10,751 nt of DNA, from positions 1 to 10,751 of the forward strand of contig SFWW01000065.1 of assembly GCA_004559845.1 (NCBI GenBank), read 5' to 3'. Made by a program: the position numbers and the translations under genes. How positions within the stretch are numbered: the first letter of the stretch is position 1; every line of letters starts with the position of its first letter. The notes beneath the pieces were generated by a model. The model did not search any database. It had not been told where the DNA came from and worked only from the letters and a program-made list of their open reading frames with translations. Below, in pieces: positions 1 through 4,647 of the stretch. The stretch comes from a bacterium. GTDB lineage: Bacteria > Bacteroidota > Bacteroidia > Bacteroidales > Muribaculaceae.

Positions 1-69
1 GATACACAAATATTAGGCTATGGCTCGTGGGGAGCATGGGGATTCATTTAAAACCCTTATGGATGGTGG

Positions 70-112
70 GGTGGGATGGAAGAGAACAAAAAGTCGGCTT
101 TGCCGAAAAAAA
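70..112 (+). repeat. Short (core-less) copy of interspersed repeat A
   Basis: This stretch has the left border of module A (GGGATGGAAGAGAACAAAAA) joined directly to a right-border mini-hairpin: TCGGC at 94-98, a TTT loop, GCCGA at 102-106, then an A-run. The roughly 145-bp folded core of the full copies is missing. The same short arrangement occurs at 2421-2458. Read on the minus strand, the hairpin is followed by TTTTTG and resembles a weak terminator. Confidence 0.75.
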
Positions 113-229
113 ACGGCGTCTATAGCACATAGGGCTGTATCGTGTTCGTAGACAAGTGGGCGAATTTCCTTTTTGGGTGTTTTCCGTAGCCATGATATGG
201 CGGAGGCGGGTGGGTGGCGATTTTTCGGC
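113..229. other. Intergenic stretch with no recognised gene
   Basis: Open frames cross this region on both strands, but none has a recognisable domain. They continue into repeat sequence on either side. I see no promoter, hairpin or repeat match here. Bases 1-69 at the left edge are likewise unassigned. Confidence 0.4.
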
Positions 230-281
230 TTTGTTCGGATTTGGACCAAAATCGGGCGGTTTGTTGGTCCAAAAGCGAAAT

Positions 282-326
282 GAAACACTTGAAACACCCG
301 AAACACTTGAAACACCTGAAACACTT
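282..326. repeat. 9-bp tandem array (GAAACACNN x5) inside repeat B
   Basis: Five consecutive 9-base units begin at 282, 291, 300, 309 and 318, all of the form GAAACAC followed by TT, CC or CT. The equivalent position in B copy 2 (10450-10495) also has five units, one with an extra base. Because the period is a multiple of three, reading frames stay open through it, which explains the spurious open frames here. Confidence 0.9.
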
Positions 327-377
327 TCTGTGGATGCCGGGATTGCTTTTTTGTAAACATTTCAAAGAACTTGGTAG

Positions 378-409
378 CAAAGTTAATGATGGCGTGCAAT
401 GAGGGCAAT
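378..409 (-). promoter_or_regulatory. Bacteroidetes-type promoter motif in repeat B copy 1
   Basis: On the minus strand the -7 element is TAACTTTG (378-385), a match to TAnnTTTG. Exactly 20 bases upstream is ATTG (406-409), three of four matches to the -33 TTTG. Both boxes and their spacing are kept in the other B copy although the bases between them differ. Transcription would run left, through the array and out of the window; no gene is visible downstream within the window. Confidence 0.5.
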
Positions 410-445
410 ACCAATAGGGAATGTTCCTTTTTTTGGGGTGGATAG

Positions 446-490
446 ATGCTATAGACCCAACAGACCCAACAGACCCAACAGATTGAATAG
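446..490. repeat. 9-bp tandem array (ATGCTATAG / ACCCAACAG)
   Basis: There are five 9-base units: ATGCTATAG, three of ACCCAACAG, and ATTGAATAG. It lies between B copy 1 and A copy 1. The period and the terminal AG match the arrays at 2509-2589 and 4414-4502, although the unit sequence is largely different. Confidence 0.85.
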
Positions 491-504
491 ATTCAACCTG
501 GTGG

Positions 505-775
505 ATGGATGAGGGATTTGGTGGGGATGGTGGGGTTTTGATGGATGGAAGAGAAAAAAAGTCGGGAGGCGGGGATGTGAGGGCTAAAGCCCTATCGTGA
601 GCCGGCGAATGGGGATAAAGCCGAAAACAAGTTTTCGCCATTGTATCCCCACTCGCTGCTCACGGTGGCACGCGAGGCGCGCCACTCACATCCCTCGCCT
701 CCCGAAGAAAAAGCCGCTTCGCGGAAAAAAAGTCGGCTCCGCCGAAAAAAAAACTGCGCCTGACGCAAAAAAATG
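505..775 (+). repeat. Interspersed repeat A, full copy 1 (three-arm fold)
   Basis: The border GATGGAAGAGA is followed by a large foldable core at 562-705. The closing stem pairs 562-580 with 686-705 (19 pairs and one bulged base). Inside are arm 1 (GGGC 581-584 with GCCC 589-592), a long arm 2 (596-664, apex GAAAA/TTTTC) and arm 3 (GTGGC 665-669 with GCCAC 681-685). Three mini-hairpins then follow, each trailed by an A-run: 714-724, 733-745 and 755-767. It resembles 4105-4410 and the start of a copy at 10640. No protein is credible here. Confidence 0.85.
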
Positions 776-793
776 GCGCATCGTGTGTGTCAA

Positions 794-1055
794 GGGTGGC
801 ATATTCCTACCTATGATTCTTGCCACAACTGACCCTCTCGAGGCTCTTCACTCTGGCTACGCTATCTCCAAGCTGCGCTCGCCTGCGCCTCGCTTGCATG
901 GAGTTGTCCACGATACGCCATCTCCGATGGCGACTTGCTCGCCCTCACATCCCAGCCACCCGACTTTTTGTTCTCTTCCATCCCTCTCAAGCCACCATCC
1001 CTCTAAACCTCACCAAATCAAGCAGCCGCTATCAAAAAGAGCCGTAAATGAAAGA
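794..1055 (-). repeat. Diverged, inverted copy of repeat A
   Basis: On the minus strand, from about 1055 downward, the sequence matches the left part of A copy 2: TTTTTGATAGCGGCTGCTTG, then a GGGATGGAAGAGAACAAAAA border, then GTCGGG and GGGATGTGAGGG. The core beyond that is different but also self-complementary: GGGTGGC (794-800) with GCCACCC (955-961), and a 7-bp hairpin with a 3-base loop near 916-932. It faces A copy 1 head to head, so the ends at about 505-583 and 944-1022 are inverted repeats of each other. Confidence 0.65.
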
Positions 1056-1292
1056 GCCGTGAAGTATTTTGCAAAATAGATGGTCAGGATACTTACTATA
1101 TTGCACATTATTATTATATTTGTAACTTGGATGGGCAACATTCCGCACCGACATTGCCAAGGGGCGGCGACTCGACATCGCACTTAGCGGACAGTATCCA
1201 ATCCGGCCGTGGACTATAGCCAATGCCGGCCGGTTGAATAACGGATCAAACATAACTCCTGTTTTTAATTACATATATACTATTGTCTAAAT
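1056..1292 (+). promoter_or_regulatory. Unique leader region upstream of the LRR gene
   Basis: This 237-bp stretch lacks repeat matches. It contains TATATTTG at 1115-1122, a good -7 match, but no convincing TTTG about 20 bases upstream (CTTA or ACTT), so the promoter call is weak. If used, the leader would be about 165 bases. A GC-rich hairpin pairs CCGGCCG (1203-1209) with CGGCCGG (1227-1233). Open frames through 1140-1250 exist on both strands, but I recognise no protein. Confidence 0.3.
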
Positions 1293-1889
1293 ATGAATAC
1301 ATTCCACAAAATATCATTTGTTTTGGCAATATTAATTGCCAACTGCATTAGCGCCTCTGCCATCGAATTTATGGTTGATGGCGTGCGCTACAGCGTCAAT
1401 GACGGAAACACAACTGTTACGGTAGCGGGCTATCCGTCAGGCAGTAAGCCGACAGGCCACCTCACCATCCCCGAGTCGGTCACTTATGGTGGTATCTCAT
1501 ATCCCGTCACCTCAATCGGGGAAGAGGCGTTCTCCGATTGCAGCGGTTTGGCGAGCGTCACCATCGGCAACTCCGTCTCCTCAATCGGCCGATGGGCGTT
1601 CCGCGGTTGCATCGGCCTGGCGAGCGTCACCATCCCCAACTCCGTCACCGAAATAGGCGGCTGGGCATTCTACGGCACAGCTTGGTATAACAATCAACCC
1701 AATGGGCTTGTCTATGCCGGCCTTGTAGCATATAAATACAAAGGCAAAATGCCAAGCGGCACAAGTATTGTTCTAAAAGAAGGAACCAAAGGAATTGCAG
1801 GCAATGCGTTCTACGATTGTGACGGCTTGACGAGCGTCACCATCCCCAACTCCGTCACCTCAATCGGCGCCGGGGCGTTCGAATATTGA
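1293..1889 (+). CDS. Secreted BspA-like leucine-rich-repeat protein, N-terminal part ending at a premature stop
   Basis: The product belongs to the LRR_5/BspA-like family of surface or secreted proteins, often implicated in adhesion; no catalytic role is expected. Residues 1-23 look like a signal peptide with an ASA cleavage site. From about residue 85 come 23-residue units of the type GLxSVTIPNSVTSIGxxAF, interrupted by a longer variant around residues 108-177. Translation stops at TGA 1887-1889. The next 69-bp unit is identical except for TGC at the same place, and the frame stays open for nearly 200 more codons, so this is the front half of a broken gene. The ATG at 1293 is chosen because the signal peptide follows it directly; no strong Shine-Dalgarno is visible, which is common in this phylum. 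A stable 198-residue secreted product remains possible. Confidence 0.8.
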   Translation: MNTFHKISFVLAILIANCISASAIEFMVDGVRYSVNDGNTTVTVAGYPSGSKPTGHLTIPESVTYGGISYPVTSIGEEAFSDCSGLASVTIGNSVSSIGRWAFRGCIGLASVTIPNSVTEIGGWAFYGTAWYNNQPNGLVYAGLVAYKYKGKMPSGTSIVLKEGTKGIAGNAFYDCDGLTSVTIPNSVTSIGAGAFEY

Positions 1890-2099
1890 GAAGGCTTGAC
1901 GAGCGTCACCATCCCCAACTCCGTCACCTCAATCGGCGCCGGGGCGTTCGAATATTGCGAAGGCTTGACGAGCGTCACCATCCCCAACTCCGTCACCACC
2001 ATCGGCAACTGGGCGTTCTCCGATTGCAGCGGCCTGACGAGCGTCACCATCCCCAACTCAGTCACCTCAATCGGCAAATATGCGTTCGGATATTGCAGC
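1824..2099 (+). repeat. 69-bp tandem repeat in the LRR gene (four units)
   Basis: Units begin at 1824, 1893, 1962 and 2031, each encoding 23 residues. The first two differ at a single base (A at 1889 versus C at 1958), which shows a very recent duplication or gene conversion. Units three and four are more diverged in their second halves. Two older relatives lie at 1545-1613 and from 1614. Confidence 0.9.
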
Positions 2100-2480
2100 G
2101 GCTTGACGAGGATTGAAGCCTATCCCAATCCTGAAAAAGTCGGCACTGGGGAGTACGCTTTCCTTCGCGTGCCTAAAGATGGGATCCTGCATGTGCTACC
2201 CAAGTATCTGAGTGCATACCAGACGGCGAGCCAGTGGTGCGAGTTCACCAATATCAAGGATGACCTTACCGAGATTGGCGACATCAACCTCGATGGAAAG
2301 GTGGATGTGTCCGACGTAACAACCTTGGTGAATATGATTGCCAACGGCGAAACCGCTAATCTTGAGCTTGCCGATATCAACGCCGATGGCAAAGTTAACG
2401 TATCGGACGTAACAGCCCCGGTGGGATGGAAGAGAACAAAAGTCGGCTTCGCCGAAACAACCTTGCGCCCCTACAGTTAA
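1890..2480 (+). pseudogene. Remaining part of the LRR gene: LRR units plus truncated dockerin-like tail
   Basis: This continues the frame of the upstream LRR gene after one TGA codon. It encodes three more complete 23-residue LRR units, a capping segment (YLSAYQTASQW), and a C-terminal pair of dockerin-like calcium-binding motifs: GDINLDGKVDVSDVTTLVNM near residue 329 of the read-through product and ADINADGKVNVSDVTA after it. The second motif should continue with a helix like LVNMI. Instead, from about base 2420, the frame runs into interspersed repeat A (border GGTGGGATGGAAGAG plus a mini-hairpin) and ends at TAA 2478-2480 after a foreign tail. The gene is therefore damaged twice. An ATG at 1896 could start a separate product, but it would lack a signal peptide. 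Confidence 0.75.
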
Positions 2481-2508
2481 CGTGCTGTCGTATAGCGGGG
2501 TTCGCGGG
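2421..2508 (+). repeat. Short copy of repeat A forming the 3' end of the LRR gene
   Basis: GGTGGGATGGAAGAGAACAAA leads straight into a mini-hairpin (TCGGC 2443-2447, TTC loop, GCCGA 2451-2455). A right flank follows (GTTAACGTGCTGTCGTATAG, then CGGGGTTCGCGG) that matches 4380-4412 after A copy 2. The folded core is absent. The first 60 bases are in frame with the LRR gene and supply its stop codon. Confidence 0.85.
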
Positions 2509-2589
2509 GTGCTATAGAGGTTATAGAGGTTATAGAGGTTATAGATGCTATAGGTGCTATAGATGCTATAGATGCTATAGATGCTATTG
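2509..2589. repeat. 9-bp tandem array (ATGCTATAG family, 9 units)
   Basis: Nine 9-base units run as GTGCTATAG, AGGTTATAG three times, ATGCTATAG, GTGCTATAG, ATGCTATAG twice, and ATGCTATTG. It lies right after the short A copy, as the array at 4414-4502 lies after A copy 2. The following bases up to 2650 are G-rich and hold no gene. Confidence 0.9.
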
Positions 2590-2651
2590 CATAGCGTGGG
2601 TGCCGGTGGTAGCGTGCGGGTTTGTGGTTTTTTTTGAGGGGGAGGGTGGGT

Positions 2652-2691
2652 AAAAAATCTCCCCGCTTCAGTGATGTGAAGCGGGGAGATT
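2652..2691 (-). terminator. Rho-independent terminator of the ompA-like gene
   Basis: A perfect 15-bp stem (2656-2670 with 2677-2691) encloses a 6-base loop. On the minus strand it is followed by six T residues (2652-2657). It sits 37 bases past the ompA-like stop codon. On the plus strand there is no T-run after it, so it serves the minus-strand gene. Confidence 0.9.
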
Positions 2692-2727
2692 GTATGGAAA
2701 TAATCTAAAATTTTTTCTAATTAGTGA

Positions 2728-3975
2728 TTATTTTTTTTCGTTGGTGTTGATAAAGCAAATCGAAACACGGTTCCAGTCGGGTTCAGAGAACATGTTGCCG
2801 ATGCCTTGGCCTTCAGCTTGGATGCGATTAGCTTTCACTTTGTAGTTCTTTACGAGCATATTCTTTACAGCTTCAGCGCGAGCGTTGGCCAAGCGGATGT
2901 TGAGGTCTTGAGGACCTTCGGGAGAAGCATAGCCCTTGATTACTACAGTGGCTTCGGGGTGGTTCTTCAAGAAGGTAGCCACGCGTTCCACGTTGGGTTG
3001 TTGTGCACGTTCGATGGTGCTCTTACCTTGTTGGAAGAAAACGTTGGTTTCGAGAGAAGCACTCTTCACTTCAGTTTCTTTCACTTTCACCACTTCAGTC
3101 ACTTTGCTTTTTTGTGCCTTGCATGCTTCGAGGTCGCGAGCCAATTGGGCAGCGCGAGCGTTGCAAGCATCGAGGTCGGCTTGAGCATTGTTCACTTGAT
3201 TGCGGAGTGCATTGATTTGTCCATTGAGAGCGTCGATATCGGCTTGCGTGTATTCCTTATCGCATGGAACGAAGTAGCGCTTACCGTAGCTGTTGTTGAA
3301 GTGATAAGTGATACCGGCTTGCATTTCCACGATAGCGTGGTTGGCATTGAATCGGCTTTCTTGTCCCTTGAGGCCTCCATTTTCTTTGCGGTTCACCTTT
3401 TGAGCATCCCCGTTCATATCCCAAAGGATAGCGGGTTTCAAAGAGATGGACCAAGCCTTGCTTTCGCCAAGGTTGAAGTTGAAGTTCACGCCAACTTTAG
3501 TGTACCAAGAGTTTTCGTCGGTTACGTCAGCACCATTTTGGTAGGCATGCAGCCATCCGGCACCAAACACGGTTTCCACATCCACATCGCGAGGCACGCC
3601 TTTGTATCCGCCGAAGAAGTTGGAGAGGTTAACGGCAGCAAAACCGCCTACGAATTGGTGGTCGAGCCAGTTGTTGCTCTTAACACCGAGAGCAGATTGC
3701 CATACATTGGCAGGAGCTTTACCCCAGCTGGAGGTGTTGATTGTCCATTCACCTTCCACACCCACACCGAGGATAGGGGTTACTTGCTTGCGGAGTTCGG
3801 CACCGAAAATGCCGCGCGCATTCTTAAAGAAAGCATAGTGTTGGAAAGGAGATACGGCACCACCTTTAAGGGTTACAGATACGTTGTCGGTTGCTTTTGT
3901 TCCCTTCAATGTGAGTTGTGCATTTGCAGCAGAGAAAGAAAGAGCAACAATAGCTAACAGAATAATCTTTTTCAT
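2728..3975 (-). CDS. OmpA-family outer-membrane / peptidoglycan-associated protein
   Basis: This 415-residue exported protein has the layout of an OmpA/OprF-type porin-like anchor. Residues 1-19 are a signal peptide (ANAQ cleavage). Residues about 21-230 are rich in alternating aromatic and glycine segments as in an outer-membrane beta-barrel. Residues 241-288 form a heptad-like coiled-coil linker, and about 311-408 are an OmpA C-terminal domain. In that domain the motif GYASPEG (348-354) replaces the GHTD type, so the aspartate that contacts peptidoglycan diaminopimelate in classical OmpA is a serine (S351). The arginine of LANARAEAV (R366) is kept. I believe this variant is common in Bacteroidetes homologues. 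The ATG at 3975 follows a strong promoter with a roughly 45-base leader and directly precedes the signal peptide. The gene appears monocistronic with its own terminator. Confidence 0.92.
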   Translation of the reverse strand: MKKIILLAIVALSFSAANAQLTLKGTKATDNVSVTLKGGAVSPFQHYAFFKNARGIFGAELRKQVTPILGVGVEGEWTINTSSWGKAPANVWQSALGVKSNNWLDHQFVGGFAAVNLSNFFGGYKGVPRDVDVETVFGAGWLHAYQNGADVTDENSWYTKVGVNFNFNLGESKAWSISLKPAILWDMNGDAQKVNRKENGGLKGQESRFNANHAIVEMQAGITYHFNNSYGKRYFVPCDKEYTQADIDALNGQINALRNQVNNAQADLDACNARAAQLARDLEACKAQKSKVTEVVKVKETEVKSASLETNVFFQQGKSTIERAQQPNVERVATFLKNHPEATVVIKGYASPEGPQDLNIRLANARAEAVKNMLVKNYKVKANRIQAEGQGIGNMFSEPDWNRVSICFINTNEKK

Positions 3976-4027
3976 ACTTTGAATAGAATTAATAAAAAAC
4001 TAAATAATTGTGTTGAAATATAATTTA

Positions 4028-4059
4028 CAAAATTAATCATTTTGTGTGGTCTATGCAAA
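4028..4059 (-). promoter_or_regulatory. Promoter of the ompA-like gene
   Basis: On the minus strand a -33 TTTG (4056-4059) is followed after 20 bases by TAATTTTG (4028-4035), a full match to the Bacteroidetes TTTG / TAnnTTTG consensus. Transcription would start near 4021, giving an AT-rich leader of about 45 bases before the ATG. The match and spacing suggest strong expression, as expected for a major outer-membrane protein. Confidence 0.8.
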
Positions 4060-4104
4060 TTTCGAGAGTGGTTTGTGTGCTTTTTGATGCGTTTTGTTTG
4101 AGGC

Positions 4105-4410
4105 TATTTTTGATAGCGGCTGCTTGATTTGGTGGGGTTGGGGGTGGCTTGAGTGGGATGGAAGAGAACAAAAAGTCGGGAGGCGGGGATGTGAGGGCTG
4201 AAGCCCTATCGTGAGCAGGCGAATGGGTATAAAAGCCGAAAACGAGTTTTCGCCATTGTATCCCCATTCGCTGCCCACGGTGGGCTGCTTCGCACCCCAC
4301 TCACATCCCTCGCCGCCCGAAGAAAAAGTCGCTTCGCGAAGAAAAAGTCGGCTTCGCCGAAAAAAAACTGTGCCCCTATAGTTAACGTGCTGTCGTATAG
4401 CGGGGTTCGC
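4105..4410 (+). repeat. Interspersed repeat A, full copy 2 (three-arm fold)
   Basis: The left flank TTTTTGATAGCGGCTGCTTG and the border GGGATGGAAGAGAACAAAAA lead into the folded core at 4176-4320. The closing stem pairs 4176-4194 with 4301-4320 (one bulge, one mismatch). Arm 1 is GGGC-TGAA-GCCC; arm 2 pairs CGTGAGCAGGCGAATGGG-like sequence with its near-complement; arm 3 is GTGGG/CCCAC around a UUC loop. Two UUC-loop hairpins (4329-4339 and 4348-4360) and the GTTAACGTGCTGTCGTATAG flank follow. It sits between the alaS terminator and the ompA-like promoter without touching either. Confidence 0.85.
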
Positions 4411-4413
4411 GGA

Positions 4414-4502
4414 GTGCTATAGATGCTATAGATGCTATACCGCTATAGCCGCAATAGATGCTATAGCCGCAATAGATGCTATAGATGCAATAGATGCTAT
4501 AG
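4414..4502. repeat. 9-bp tandem array (ATGCTATAG / CCGCAATAG, about 10 units)
   Basis: About ten units of 9 bases, one of them 8 bases, alternate between ATGCTATAG and CCGCAATAG types. It follows A copy 2 in the same relation as the array at 2509-2589 to the short A copy. Bases 4503-4586 after it are unique, with no gene seen. Confidence 0.85.
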
Positions 4503-4586
4503 ATTTAATTGATGGATTATGGGAATTTTTGGGTGTTACGACTGACCTTTTTCGTGGCTCTTTGCTTTGGGTTTGGGATGGTGGGG

Positions 4587-4620
4587 AAAAAGCCCTGTGG
4601 AGGGTGTGGTCCACAGGGCT
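4587..4620 (-). terminator. Rho-independent terminator of alaS
   Basis: An 11-bp perfect stem (4591-4601 with 4610-4620) has an 8-base loop and, on the minus strand, is followed by five T residues (4587-4591). It lies 27 bases beyond the alaS stop codon. Confidence 0.9.
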
Positions 4621-4647
4621 ATTGGATGTGATATGGGAGGGATGGTG

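Larger units (their letters stand above)
231..425 (-). repeat. Interspersed repeat B, copy 1
   Basis: This roughly 195-bp segment matches 10400-10594 in the same orientation. Shared parts, left to right, are TTGTTCGGATTTGGACCAAA, an inverted repeat (241-249 with 264-272), a tandem array of 9-bp GAAACACNN units, a block around TTTTGTAAACATTTCAAAGAAC, a minus-strand promoter motif and CCAATAGGGAATGTT. It is given minus strand because the embedded promoter points left. In both copies module A follows immediately on the right, so A and B seem to form one composite element. Confidence 0.8.

Noticed and set aside
282..326. CRISPR-like array
   Set aside because: Units are 9 bases in direct tandem without spacers, and no cas gene is present.
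13..641. Overlapping minus-strand open frames of 133 and 173 codons
   Set aside because: They run through repeat B, the 9-bp arrays and repeat A; the 9-bp period keeps frames open. Tripeptide runs such as VFQ and SVG come from the arrays, and no domain is recognisable.
597..1079. Plus-strand open frame of 160 codons
   Set aside because: It lies across the A fold, mini-hairpins and the inverted A copy. Its composition reflects repeat structure, and no start signal or domain is seen.
2318..2466. ACAACCTTG present both in the first dockerin motif and in the short A copy after the mini-hairpin
   Set aside because: A nine-base match is short and the repeat tail is variable there; it is probably chance rather than a trace of the lost gene end.
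2426..2653. Small plus-strand open frame rich in GYR/CYR repeats
   Set aside because: It is a translation of the 9-bp ATGCTATAG array; other arrays do not share the frame or the peptide.
2806..3957. Long open frame (383 codons) antisense to the ompA-like gene
   Set aside because: The opposite strand has a complete OmpA-family gene with signal peptide, promoter and terminator. The antisense product has no recognisable domain and is a codon-bias shadow.
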